Source: Lachnospiraceae bacterium EP-SM-12S-S03 (GTDB taxonomy: Bacteria > Bacillota > Clostridia > Lachnospirales > Lachnospiraceae). Taken from it: a stretch of DNA of 64,000 nt. The stretch lies in assembly GCA_020540725.1 (NCBI GenBank), contig JAJBSL010000011.1, forward strand, positions 1 to 64,000, in the 5' to 3' direction. The number at the start of each line of letters is the position of its first letter. Within the stretch, counting starts at the first letter, position 1. Both the position numbers and the translations under genes were made by a program. The notes beneath the pieces were generated by a model. It worked only from the letters and a program-made list of their open reading frames with translations. It was not told where the DNA came from and ran no database searches. Of the stretch, positions 13,240-20,576 are shown piece after piece.

Positions 13240-13264
13240 TTTCTGTTACTCCCATTATACTCCC
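13222..13264. repeat. Left copy of a three-part TACTCCC repeat (candidate outer att site)
   Basis: TACTCCC occurs at 13226, 13247 and 13258 (spacing 21 and 11). The same motif occurs at 47614, 47636 and 47647 (spacing 22 and 11), with matching intervening bases such as TTTGTACTCCCAT and TTTTCTGT. Paired clusters with the same orientation flank about 34 kb that includes the whole ICE. They look like recombinase binding sites or attL/attR of an older element. No integrase for them is present. Confidence 0.5.
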
Positions 13265-13266
13265 AT

Positions 13267-13462
13267 TTATCCTATGCGTATTAACTTATCCGAGGACAAA
13301 ACTTCGTTCTGTTCCCTATATTCCCGTTCAAAACGTTGCTCTGCTAAATCATCACTTGAAAGTTCAATCATTTCCAGCCTGCTATCTAACTTATCTATCA
13401 ATTCCAGACATAACAATATAAATAATAATACCTATACTGATTAAAATGCTTTTATCTTTCAT
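13267..13462 (-). pseudogene. Frameshifted small membrane/coiled-coil protein
   Basis: A start at 13462 gives MKDKSILISIGIIIYIVMSGI, a membrane anchor, which then stops. The next frame continues without a gap as LIDKLDSRLEMIELSSDDL and ends at 13267. Joining the two by a one-base shift gives a plausible roughly 64-aa anchored helical protein. The alternative is a shorter protein starting at an in-frame TTG in the second frame. No family is recognised. Confidence 0.4.
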
Positions 13463-13533
13463 AGTTGGTCTCTTTTACAACTTCTTATTTTTTCATTGCA
13501 TTATCAGCTAAACAAACTGAAATTCTGCTCTAC

Positions 13534-13728
13534 TTAATCTTCGTCATCATCATCTTTTCGCTTCTTTTTTGAGTCATAAATAGTACCAAGAAATAATCCA
13601 GCACCTATACCTATCGCTATTCCCGTGCTAGTGTTATTGAATACAACACCCAAAGATGTACCAATAGCAACACCAATACATAGACCCGTCGCTAACCCAT
13701 TATTGTTTGTATGAGATTTCTTTTTCAT
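13534..13728 (-). CDS. Small glycine-zipper membrane protein
   Basis: This is a 64-aa protein with a near-ideal ribosome site (GAGGTGAT) seven bases before ATG. The middle (about residues 11-50) is two hydrophobic helices rich in regularly spaced glycines (GLCIGVAIGTSLG, GIAIGIGAGLFLG), followed by a KKKRKDDDDED tail. Glycine zippers pack helices in membranes and occur in many small phage and element proteins. No function is assigned. It lies in the mobile-element debris between rpiR and the ICE. Confidence 0.65.
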   Translation of the reverse strand: MKKKSHTNNNGLATGLCIGVAIGTSLGVVFNNTSTGIAIGIGAGLFLGTIYDSKKKRKDDDDED

Positions 13729-13800
13729 GTTATCACCTCAAATTCTAATTTGCTTCTCATAATATCATACTTTACAATTATTTGCACTATTATAATCTCA

Positions 13801-13836
13801 AAAAATAACGCAGACAATATCTCTACTATCTGCGTC
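13801..13836 (-). terminator. Terminator after a truncated gene
   Basis: AACGCAGA (13807-13814) pairs with TCTGCGTC (13829-13836). On the minus strand the hairpin is followed by a TTATTTTTTG tract. It lies eight bases after the stop of the gene remnant at 13844. Confidence 0.75.
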
Positions 13837-13843
13837 ATTCCTT

Positions 13844-14002
13844 TCATATCTTCTTGAAATATTTACTCCATTTTAAAAATCTGTTACGATATTTTGCGGT
13901 ATTCTGCGATACCTTTTCTTTGAAGAAAATTGTCTGTAAACCTTGCTTTTCAGCGAACTTTTCAATATTCTCAAGGACTTTATTCTGTTGTGAGATTTTC
14001 TC
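13844..14002 (-). pseudogene. 3' remnant of an unknown gene
   Basis: 52 codons read on the minus strand end in TGA at 13844-13846 and are followed by a proper terminator. The peptide (fragments NKVLENIEKFAEKQG, VSQNTAKYRNRFLKW) is charged and helical and looks like real coding sequence. An in-frame stop at 14003-14005 precedes it and there is no start codon. This is best explained as the C-terminus of a gene whose 5' part was lost when neighbouring elements rearranged. The family is not recognised. Confidence 0.45.
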
Positions 14003-14035
14003 TCAAATTATTTCTGAACAATAATAGAGAATATC

Positions 14036-14063
14036 TTGTCATGGGCAACTGATTTGATAGAAT
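14036..14063 (+). promoter_or_regulatory. Promoter of the toxin mRNA
   Basis: TTGTCA (14036-14041) and TAGAAT (14058-14063) are 16 bases apart. Transcription would begin near 14070, exactly at the AAGGCACTAC repeat that also starts the opposing antitoxin RNA. Confidence 0.65.
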
Positions 14064-14178
14064 AAGACAAGGCACTACATGAGAATGGTAGGCGGTTAGT
14101 CCTTCAACAGAGGGACTGAACCCTCTGATTACATAGAACTCCTGCTTGCAGGAAATCTGGGAAAGGAGGGCTTAACTT

Positions 14179-14271
14179 ATGAGTGATTTTGAAATGCTCT
14201 CCATCGTACTAATGATACTTAGTATTGTTGTAACGATTTTGATAGCGTATATAAATCAATCAAAAAAGTAA
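14179..14271 (+). CDS. Type I toxin, 30-aa holin-like/Fst-like membrane peptide
   Basis: The 30-aa peptide has one transmembrane helix (about residues 6-24, SIVLMILSIVVTILIAY) and a polar NQSKK tail, the form of small membrane toxins of the holin-like and Fst groups. GGAAAGGAGG lies upstream of the ATG. The mRNA leader is about 109 nt and highly structured. The stop codon falls inside a bidirectional terminator shared with a convergent antisense RNA. Both transcripts begin with the same two repeats (AAGGCACTAC and GGTTAGTCC), the layout of the pAD1 par locus. The function is inferred from this architecture; the peptide is too short for a firm family call. Confidence 0.75.
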   Translation: MSDFEMLSIVLMILSIVVTILIAYINQSKK

Positions 14272-14354
14272 CCGCCCCTCGCCCAAGGAATGCGGTTACT
14301 CTTTTGAGTAATTAAATAATTTGGACTAACCAACTATCAGTAGTGCCTTTTTAT
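14262..14354 (-). ncRNA. Antitoxin RNA (RNA II-like) of the par-type locus
   Basis: Driven by a consensus promoter at 14361-14389, this RNA of about 90 nt runs against the toxin mRNA. It starts at AAGGCACTAC (minus strand of 14340-14349), passes GGTTAGTCC (14323-14331) and ends at a hairpin with arms AGTAACCGC / GCGGTTACT followed by six T residues. It is complementary to the toxin mRNA 3' end through the shared terminator and to the mRNA 5' end through the two direct repeats. Repression of toxin translation is inferred by analogy to pAD1 RNA II. Confidence 0.7.
14267..14300. terminator. Bidirectional terminator between toxin and antitoxin RNAs
   Basis: AGTAACCGC (14267-14275) and GCGGTTACT (14292-14300) form a perfect 9-bp stem. 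CTTTTG follows on the plus strand and TTTTTTG on the minus strand, so it can end both convergent transcripts. Confidence 0.8.
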
Positions 14355-14360
14355 ATTCTT

Positions 14361-14389
14361 ATTCTAACAAATACCTATTCAAATGTCAA
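14361..14389 (-). promoter_or_regulatory. Strong promoter of the antitoxin RNA
   Basis: On the minus strand TTGACA (14384-14389), 17 bases, then TAGAAT (14361-14366). This is closer to consensus than the toxin promoter (TTGTCA), as expected for an antitoxin RNA in excess. Confidence 0.8.
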
Positions 14390-14521
14390 ATCTGACACTC
14401 TTAAAATTTTGCTGCCAAATTTAATAATTCTTTCCGATTTACTACACCATTTTATGATAAATTAGTTGATTGTCTTGAAAAATGCTTGATTTACAGGCAT
14501 ATTCGCAGGTTTGCAGATTGA

Positions 14522-14545
14522 TTTTACTACTCATTTACTACTTTT
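14522..14545. other. Left end of the ICE (attL region)
   Basis: Two TTTACTACT units (14523-14531 and 14534-14542), the second followed by TTTAAC, match TTTACTACTC and CTACTACTTTTGAAC at 47096-47122. The two ends share the sequence in the same orientation, so this is the likely left junction. Which bases are element and which are target cannot be settled here. Confidence 0.5.
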
Positions 14546-14653
14546 AACGAATTGAGCCTTGATATGCAAAAGCACCTGCGAAGCTGCCGGATAAACCACT
14601 ACACCACCTTACGCGGCACGTCGAAAAGAAAAAATAAAATAAGCACCACCTAT

Positions 14654-14704
14654 AAGGCGGCGTTTCTCACTCCCACACAGGAGAACAGGAACGCTGCTTT
14701 TTTT
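14654..14704 (+). terminator. Terminator-like hairpin near the ICE left end
   Basis: AAGGCGGCGTT and AACGCTGCTTT form a stem with wobble pairs followed by a run of seven T residues. It could stop transcription entering the element from the left. The remaining 14546-14853 sequence holds no credible gene; it carries this hairpin and the inverted-repeat block at 14714-14828. Confidence 0.65.
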
Positions 14705-14713
14705 ATGCCCTCA

Positions 14714-14828
14714 TGTTACGCAGTAAGGGCAAATAAAGCCTTGATTTATGCGGCTCTTAGAGCGCGGAAATGAGAAAGGCAAGGGTTGATACCTTTTCCC
14801 TCAAAATCGCGTTTCTACTGCGTAACAA
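14714..14828. repeat. Repeat block A bounded by a 12-bp perfect inverted repeat
   Basis: TGTTACGCAGTA (14714-14725) and TACTGCGTAACA (14817-14828) are exact reverse complements 91 bases apart. Between them lie AAAGCCTTGATTTA and TACCTTTTCCCT. A related block at about 35615-35727 shares the same elements in the same order. The role is unknown; binding sites for an element-encoded protein or a replication or regulatory function are possible. Confidence 0.6.
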
Positions 14829-14853
14829 ATCCAACCAAAGGAGTGATGAAGCT

Positions 14854-15828
14854 ATGGCAGTTTTCCGCGTGGAAAAGAACAAAGGTTATACGGTTATGAG
14901 CAACCACCATTTACGCAACAAGGAACTTTCCCTAAAGGCAAAGGGCTTGTTGTCGCAAATGCTCTCACTTCCCGAAGATTGGGACTACACCCTTGCAGGG
15001 CTGTCCCTTATCAACCGGGAAAGTATCGACGCTATCCGCACCGCTGTATGGGAGCTTGAAAAAGCCGGATATATCACAAGGCGGCAGGGACGCGACGAGA
15101 AAGGCAAAATGACCGCTATTGAGTACACCATTTACGAACAGCCACAGCCCCCGGCATTGGATTGTCCGGTATTGGAAAATCCAACAGCGGATAAGCCGAT
15201 ATTGGAAAATCCGACACCGGATAACCCGACGTCGGAAAATCCAACGCAATTAAATAAAGAGATACAAAAAACTAACTTACCAAAAAAAGAAAAATTAAAT
15301 ACAGATATATCAAGTACCCATTCCATTCCTTTCCATTCCCTAAATCCCTCTCCCTTAGAGGACGCGGCACAGCTGCCGGAACGGAAGCGAAAGGAAGCGA
15401 CAGACGCATACAGCGTGTATGAGGAAATCATCAAGGACAATATCGAGTACGACTATCTGATACAGGACAGATACCTTGACCGGGACAGGATAGAGGAAAT
15501 CCTTGCCCTTATTCTTGAAACCGTCTGCACCAAACGAAGAACAATCCGTATCGCCGGGGACGACCACCCGGCAGAGCTTGTAAAAGCAAAATTTATGAAA
15601 CTGAACAGCGAACATATCCGCTTTGTACTGGACTGTATGCAGGAAAACACCACCAAAATCCGCAACATCAAGCAGTACATGAAAGCTGCCCTTTTCAATG
15701 CTCCGTCTACGATTGGCAGCTATTACACGTCCCTTGTATCTCACGATATGTACGGCGGGCGCACTATCCAGTCGGCAAGAAGCAAGGGCATACCCGATTA
15801 CACCTGCAACGAGGGCGAAAGCCTGTAA
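14854..15828 (+). CDS. Replication-initiator-like HTH protein (RepA_N/DUF6017 type)
   Basis: The 324-aa form starting at MAVFRVEKNKGYTVM has AAAGGAGTG upstream; an earlier in-frame start at 14770 lacks one. Residues 1-100 form the winged-helix start seen in ICE and plasmid RepA_N-like proteins. Residues about 115-145 are a run of imperfect ENPTxDxP repeats encoded by a 30-bp DNA repeat. The C-terminal 110 residues match DUF6017-type proteins (YDYLIQDRYLDRDRIEEIL). It is the first gene of the transfer region. A role in replicating the circular form is inferred. Confidence 0.75.
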   Translation: MAVFRVEKNKGYTVMSNHHLRNKELSLKAKGLLSQMLSLPEDWDYTLAGLSLINRESIDAIRTAVWELEKAGYITRRQGRDEKGKMTAIEYTIYEQPQPPALDCPVLENPTADKPILENPTPDNPTSENPTQLNKEIQKTNLPKKEKLNTDISSTHSIPFHSLNPSPLEDAAQLPERKRKEATDAYSVYEEIIKDNIEYDYLIQDRYLDRDRIEEILALILETVCTKRRTIRIAGDDHPAELVKAKFMKLNSEHIRFVLDCMQENTTKIRNIKQYMKAALFNAPSTIGSYYTSLVSHDMYGGRTIQSARSKGIPDYTCNEGESL

Positions 15829-15849
15829 ACCAACCCAAAGGAGGATTTT

Positions 15850-16071
15850 ATGATGACACAGAAAACAGGAGCTTTGATTTTTGATGAAACCGCTGACCGC
15901 TACGACATTCGCTTTGACGTAAACGACTATTACGGGGGATTGCATTGCGGCGACTGCATGGAGGTCTTTGTGCGGGGCAAATGGAAGCCGACCCGTATGG
16001 AGTACGGGGACAACTGGTATCTTGTGGGTATTCGGGCGGCAGACCTTTCCGGGCTGCGGGTACGGATTTAA
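15850..16071 (+). CDS. DUF5348 family protein
   Basis: This is a 73-aa protein with an AGGAGG site before ATGATG. It resembles the DUF5348 proteins found at this position in Tn1549-like elements: an aromatic, beta-rich small domain (YDIRFDVNDYYGGLHCGDCMEVF, then WKPTRMEYGDNWYLVG). It lies 21 bases after the initiator-like gene. Its role in the ICE is unknown. Confidence 0.75.
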   Translation: MMTQKTGALIFDETADRYDIRFDVNDYYGGLHCGDCMEVFVRGKWKPTRMEYGDNWYLVGIRAADLSGLRVRI

Positions 16072-16164
16072 CAGGGCGGAGTGAAAGCGGATGCTCTTTT
16101 TTCATGCCCGTCCCGTTTCCCGGCGGCGGGCATACCACCATAGAACACGAAAGGAGGACACCCA

Positions 16165-16647
16165 TTGCAGGAGGAAACCAACGAAAAGACCATAGCCCTT
16201 TACATCAAGACCGGAAAGCTGACCGCGCAGCAGCTCCAAAAGGCTATGAAAGCCCTGCTTGCACAGATGAAAAAGCAGCATGACAAACAGAAAATCCCGC
16301 ATGGCAAGCAGACCCTAAAGCAGCTTATGAAGCAGAACGCGGGCGTTTCCAACATTGAAATCACAAAGGAGAATATCAAAGCCTTTGAGAGTACGGCGAA
16401 AAAATACGGGATTGACTTTGCCTTAAAGAAAGACAGCACCGAAACCCCGCCCCGCTATCTTGTGTTTTTTAAGGGACGGGACGCGGACGCACTGACCGCA
16501 GCTTTCAAGGAGTTTTCCGCAAAGAAGCTGACGCAGGAGCAAAAGCCCTCTATCCGCAAGCTGATTGTTTCCCTCAAAGAAAAGGCGGCAGCTTTGAACG
16601 CACAGCGGGAGAAAGTCAAGAACAAAGACAGGGGGATTGCAAGATGA
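16165..16647 (+). CDS. PcfB-family conjugation protein (DUF3801)
   Basis: This 160-aa protein starts with TTG seven bases after AAGGAGG. It matches the PcfB family (Enterococcus pCF10), small proteins encoded immediately before the coupling ATPase. It is mostly helical and very lysine-rich with an ALLAQMKKQ-type N-terminal half and a YLVFFKGRDADAL core. PcfB binds the coupling protein/relaxosome in pCF10; that role is inferred here. The stop overlaps the virD4 start as ATGA, so translation is coupled. Confidence 0.85.
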   Translation: MQEETNEKTIALYIKTGKLTAQQLQKAMKALLAQMKKQHDKQKIPHGKQTLKQLMKQNAGVSNIEITKENIKAFESTAKKYGIDFALKKDSTETPPRYLVFFKGRDADALTAAFKEFSAKKLTQEQKPSIRKLIVSLKEKAAALNAQREKVKNKDRGIAR

Positions 16648-18434
16648 ACGCTATCAACTGGAAAAGGCTGATACTTCCCAATATTCCCTATCTGCTCTTT
16701 ATGTATCTCTTTGATAAAGTCGGGCAGGCGGTACGCCTTGCGCCGGGGGCTGACCTGTCCGGCAAGGTGCTTTCCCTTGCAGACGGCTTTTCCGCTGCCT
16801 TTGCAAATCCGCTTCCGAGCCTTGCCCCTATGGATTTACTGACAGGGCTTTTCGGCGCGGTACTTATCCGGCTGATTGTCTATGTCAAAGGCAAGAACGC
16901 GAAGAAATACCGCAAAGGTGTGGAATACGGCTCTGCCCGTTGGGGAAATGCCGAAGATATACGTCCCTACACCGACCCGGTATTTCAAAATAACGTGCTG
17001 CTCACACAGACGGAACGGCTTACCATGAACAGCCGCCCAAAGCAGCCGAAGTATGCAAGGAATAAAAATATCCTTGTTATCGGGGGAAGCGGCAGCGGCA
17101 AGACGAGATTTTTTGTGAAGCCGAATTTAATGCAAATGCACAGCAGTTACGTTGTAACCGACCCGAAAGGAACGGTTTTAGTCGAATGTGGGAAACTCTT
17201 ACAGCGGGGCGGGTATCGGATAAAGGTGCTGAACACCATTAACTTCAAAAAAAGCATGAAATACAATCCCTTTGCCTATCTCCGCAGCGAGAAAGATATT
17301 TTGAAACTGGTAAATACCTTGATTGCCAACACCAAAGGGGACGGGGAAAAAGCCGGGGAGGATTTTTGGGTAAAATCGGAACGGCTCTTTTACTGCGCCC
17401 TTATCGGCTACATTTGGTACGAAGCCCCGGAGGAAGAAAAGAACTTTACGACGCTGCTTGAAATGATAAATGCCAGTGAAGCCCGCGAGGACGACCCGGA
17501 ATTTCAGTCCCCCGTTGACCTCATGTTTGAACGGTTGGAGGAAAAAGACCCGGAACACTTTGCCGTCCGGCAGTATAAGAAATTCCTGCTGTCTGCGGGA
17601 AAGACAAGAAGCTCTATCCTCATTTCCTGCGGTGCGCGGCTTGCCCCCTTTGACATTAAGGAGCTGCGCGACCTTATGGAAACCGACGAAATGGAGCTTG
17701 ACACCATAGGCGACCGCAAGACCGCCCTGTTTGTTATCATTTCCGACACCGACGATACCTTTAACTTTGTTGTGAGTATTCTTTACACGCAGCTTTTCAA
17801 TCTCCTTTGCGACAAGGCAGATGATGAATACGGCGGCAGGCTGCCCGTCCATGTGCGCTGTCTGTTAGACGAGTTTGCAAATATCGGGCAGATACCGAAG
17901 TTTGAAAAGCTCATAGCCACCATACGAAGCCGGGAAATCTCCGCTTCAATCATTTTGCAGAGCCAGTCGCAGTTAAAAGCCATTTACAAGGACAACGCCG
18001 ATACCATAGCCGGCAACTGCGACACCACCCTTTTCTTAGGCGGAAAGGAGAAAACCACCCTCAAAGAAATGTCGGAAATCTTGGGGAAAGAAACCATTGA
18101 CAGCTTCAACACTTCCGAGAACCGGGGGCGGGAGGTATCGCATGGGCTGAACTATCAGAAGTTAGGCAAGCAGCTTATGACGGAAGATGAAATTGCGGTT
18201 ATGGACGGCGGGAAATGTATCTTACAGCTACGCGGGGTGCGCCCGTTCTTCTCTGATAAGTACGACATTACAAAGCACCCCAACTATAAATATCTTTCCG
18301 ACTATGACAAGAAAAATACCTTTGATATGGAAAAGCATTTAAGGCGCAGACCCGCCCTTGTAAAGCCGGACGAACCCTTTGACTATTACGAAATCAGCGA
18401 AGCAGATTTGCAGGAGGACACCGACCATGAATAG
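16644..18434 (+). CDS. virD4: VirD4/TraG-type coupling ATPase
   Basis: This 596-aa protein links the relaxase-DNA complex to the type IV secretion channel. Two N-terminal membrane helices (about residues 10-30 and 62-82) anchor it. Walker A GGSGSGKTR is at 147-155, the Walker B-containing stretch is CLLDEFANIGQIPKFE, and IILQSQSQLKAIY is the typical sensor-like motif. It follows PcfB with a 4-base overlap and overlaps the next small gene. Length and order match Tn1549-type elements. The gene is intact. Confidence 0.95.
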   Translation: MNAINWKRLILPNIPYLLFMYLFDKVGQAVRLAPGADLSGKVLSLADGFSAAFANPLPSLAPMDLLTGLFGAVLIRLIVYVKGKNAKKYRKGVEYGSARWGNAEDIRPYTDPVFQNNVLLTQTERLTMNSRPKQPKYARNKNILVIGGSGSGKTRFFVKPNLMQMHSSYVVTDPKGTVLVECGKLLQRGGYRIKVLNTINFKKSMKYNPFAYLRSEKDILKLVNTLIANTKGDGEKAGEDFWVKSERLFYCALIGYIWYEAPEEEKNFTTLLEMINASEAREDDPEFQSPVDLMFERLEEKDPEHFAVRQYKKFLLSAGKTRSSILISCGARLAPFDIKELRDLMETDEMELDTIGDRKTALFVIISDTDDTFNFVVSILYTQLFNLLCDKADDEYGGRLPVHVRCLLDEFANIGQIPKFEKLIATIRSREISASIILQSQSQLKAIYKDNADTIAGNCDTTLFLGGKEKTTLKEMSEILGKETIDSFNTSENRGREVSHGLNYQKLGKQLMTEDEIAVMDGGKCILQLRGVRPFFSDKYDITKHPNYKYLSDYDKKNTFDMEKHLRRRPALVKPDEPFDYYEISEADLQEDTDHE

Positions 18435-18594
18435 ACGTATGCAGAAGAAAAAAGATAAGAAAATCACAGAAGCCATAAACGGGCTTGTTTTCATTGCCGA
18501 GCGACGGGAACAGCAACGGCAGGCAGCTATCCAGCAGTTTGTGAAACGGTGTGAAGCCCTGTATGAGCAGAAACGGGTGCGGCGGGAACTTTGA
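18427..18594 (+). CDS. Small conserved ICE protein
   Basis: This 55-aa basic, helical protein starts (MNRRMQKKKDKK) eight bases before the virD4 stop, using the virD4 3' end for its ribosome site (AGGAGGACA). Position and overlap suggest it is made with VirD4. No family is recognised with certainty, and its small size leaves coding status likely but unproven. Confidence 0.6.
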   Translation: MNRRMQKKKDKKITEAINGLVFIAERREQQRQAAIQQFVKRCEALYEQKRVRREL

Positions 18595-18613
18595 TTTTAC
18601 GGGAGGTTATACT

Positions 18614-18781
18614 ATGAGCAGACAGAAAACAAAAACTGATGATATACGTCGTGAACGTTATTTTACAAAGATGATAGAAAATGCAGAAAACGCTCTGCGG
18701 GAGTATTTGCAGGAACGCGGAGGGGAACAGACCCTTTACGTTACCGAGTATATGCAGCGTAGGAGCTATCTTTTGGAATGA
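18614..18781 (+). CDS. Small conserved ICE protein
   Basis: This 55-aa protein starts MSRQKTKTDDIRRERYF with GGGAGG ten bases upstream. It is charged and helical, with no membrane segment. It lies between virD4 and the pilin-like gene. The 3' end overlaps a possible 17-codon ATGA-coupled peptide at 18778. The function is unknown. Confidence 0.55.
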   Translation: MSRQKTKTDDIRRERYFTKMIENAENALREYLQERGGEQTLYVTEYMQRRSYLLE

Positions 18782-18946
18782 CGAAAAATGTGTGTTCCCG
18801 GCTGAAAAGAAAGGAGGAATTGACGCAGTAACAAAGAAACAGACAACTTACAGAATACGCGCCCCTACTGGAAAATCCATAACGCCCACACTTAAAAACT
18901 GAATACCGCCGCGCGGCAGACACATAAGCAGCGCGGGGACTTATGA

Positions 18947-18979
18947 CCGCGGCAGTTACAAAACTGACCGCCGTTTTTT
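18947..18979 (+). terminator. Hairpin with T tract before the pilin-like gene
   Basis: CGGCAGTT and AACTG-A-CCG arms followed by six T residues. It would reduce transcription from virD4 into the pilin-like gene or mark a processing site. The wider gap 18782-19025 has an isolated AAAGGAGG site with no usable start codon behind it; I see no credible gene there. Confidence 0.5.
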
Positions 18980-19025
18980 ATGCCCTTTTATAGGGCAAGC
19001 CGCATTTGCGGCAGAAAGGAGCTTT

Positions 19026-19241
19026 ATGGAATTTTTTAACTCTGCTATCGACGTATTACAGACCCTTGTTATCGCACTGGGCGCAGGCTTAGGCATTTGG
19101 GGCGTTATCAATCTCTTGGAGGGATATGGAAACGACAATCCGGGTGCAAAATCACAAGGCATTAAGCAGCTCATGGCGGGCGGCGGCGTTGCCCTTATCG
19201 GCACTATCCTTGTACCGCTTCTTTCCGGTCTGTTCGGATAA
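19026..19241 (+). CDS. Maff2-family protein (VirB2/TrbC pilin-like)
   Basis: This 71-aa protein has two hydrophobic helices separated by a short polar loop (about residues 10-32 and 48-70, GGGVALIGTILVPLL). This is the form of the Maff2 family and of type IV secretion pilins. AGAAAGGAG lies upstream. It sits directly before virB6, as in related elements. A pilin-like structural role in the mating channel is inferred from order and topology. Confidence 0.85.
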   Translation: MEFFNSAIDVLQTLVIALGAGLGIWGVINLLEGYGNDNPGAKSQGIKQLMAGGGVALIGTILVPLLSGLFG

Positions 19242-19259
19242 GATTACGGAGGGTAGCCT

Positions 19260-20129
19260 ATGGAGAGCATACTTGACGCGATTAACGAATGGATAAAGGA
19301 AATCCTTATCGGTGCGATAAACGGTAATCTGTCAACTATGTTCGGGGACGTAAATGAAAAAGTAGGCACCATTGCAGCGGAGGTAGGCAAGACCCCGCAG
19401 GGGTGGAACGCAAACATTTTCAGCATGATACAAAACCTGTCGGAAAATGTGATTGTACCCATTGCGGGGCTTGTCATTACCTATGTCCTCTGTTATGAGC
19501 TTATCAGCATGGTAACGGAAAAAAACAATATGCACGACGTTGACACATTCATGTTCTTTAAGTGGTTTTTCAAAGCCTTTGTTGCCGTTTTCTTGGTAAC
19601 ACACACCTTTGATATTACTATGGCGGTGTTTGATATGGCGCAGCATATTGTGTCCGGCGCGGCGGGGGTAATCGGCGGCGATACGAATATCGACGTAACC
19701 GAAGCCCTTGCCGCCATGCAGGAGGGACTAAAAGATATGGAAATCCCCGAACTACTGTTACTTGTCATGGAAACGAGCCTTGTAAGCCTTTGTATGAAAA
19801 TCATGTCCGTACTGATAACCGTTATCCTCTACGGAAGAATGATTGAGATATACGCCTACTGTTCCGTTTCCCCTATCCCTTTTGCCACCATGACAAACCG
19901 GGAATGGGGACAGATTGGGAACAACTACCTAAAGGGGCTGTTTGCACTGGGCTTTCAAGGCTTCCTCATTATGATATGCGTCGGCATTTACGCAGTTTTA
20001 GTAGGCGAAATGGTGGTAGCGGACAATCTGCACAGCGCGATTTTTTCCCTTGCAGCCTATACCGTTATCCTTTGTTTCTCCCTGTTCAAATCCGGCGCAC
20101 TGGCAAAATCCATTTTCAATGCACATTAA
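19260..20129 (+). CDS. VirB6/TrbL-like conjugal transfer membrane protein
   Basis: This is a 289-aa polytopic protein with about six membrane helices, including VPIAGLVITYVLCYELISMV and SLVSLCMKIMSVLITVILYG. It matches the CD1112-type VirB6 family of clostridial elements and would form the inner-membrane core of the secretion channel. ACGGAGGGTAG is the ribosome site. It lies between the pilin-like gene and PrgI, 18 bases after the former. The gene looks intact. Confidence 0.9.
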   Translation: MESILDAINEWIKEILIGAINGNLSTMFGDVNEKVGTIAAEVGKTPQGWNANIFSMIQNLSENVIVPIAGLVITYVLCYELISMVTEKNNMHDVDTFMFFKWFFKAFVAVFLVTHTFDITMAVFDMAQHIVSGAAGVIGGDTNIDVTEALAAMQEGLKDMEIPELLLLVMETSLVSLCMKIMSVLITVILYGRMIEIYAYCSVSPIPFATMTNREWGQIGNNYLKGLFALGFQGFLIMICVGIYAVLVGEMVVADNLHSAIFSLAAYTVILCFSLFKSGALAKSIFNAH

Positions 20130-20171
20130 CACAGCACACGCGGGAAAGTCCCGCAGAAAGGAGGTTTTTTC

Positions 20172-20576
20172 TTGGCGTATGTACCTGTACCCAAAGACTT
20201 ATCCAAAGTCAAAACAAAAGTCGCTTTCAATCTGACAAAGCGGCAAATCCTTTGCTTTTCAGTGGCACTTCTTATGGGACTGCCACTTTTCTTTTTGCTC
20301 AAAGACAGCGCAGGGACGAGCCTTGCGGCAATGGCAATGATTGTCGTCATGCTTCCCTGCTTCTTGGTTGCCATGTATGAAAAGCATGGACAGCCCCTTG
20401 AAGTGGTTATAAAGAACATCATTCAGACAAAATTGACCCGCCCCAAAGTGCGACCGTATCAGACGGAAAACCTATATGCACTTTTGGAGAAACAGCGGGC
20501 ATTAGAAAAGGAGGTATCAGCGATTGTCAAAAGGACAGACAAAAAAGACGCGGGAAACCGCAGGAAACAAGCGTAA
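20172..20576 (+). CDS. PrgI-family conjugation protein (VirB3-like)
   Basis: This 134-aa protein starts with TTG after AAAGGAGG. It has two membrane helices (about residues 26-44 and 52-70) then a cytosolic helical tail, the PrgI pattern; PrgI takes the place of VirB3 next to VirB4. The 3' end overlaps the virB4 start by 53 bases in another frame, so the two are probably translationally coupled. The family assignment is firm. Confidence 0.88.
   Translation: MAYVPVPKDLSKVKTKVAFNLTKRQILCFSVALLMGLPLFFLLKDSAGTSLAAMAMIVVMLPCFLVAMYEKHGQPLEVVIKNIIQTKLTRPKVRPYQTENLYALLEKQRALEKEVSAIVKRTDKKDAGNRRKQA

Noticed and set aside
15150..15250. CRISPR-like repeats in the initiator-like gene
   Set aside because: The 30-bp units are in frame, encode ENPTxDxP repeats and have no spacers; no cas genes are in the window.
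17199..17852. 217-codon minus-strand ORF opposite virD4
   Set aside because: Antisense shadow of a conserved ATPase gene; no ribosome site and no family features.
18681..18902. ORF between the small virD4-linked genes and Maff2
   Set aside because: It overlaps a better-supported small gene in another frame, and the AAAGGAGG inside it has no usable start codon behind it.
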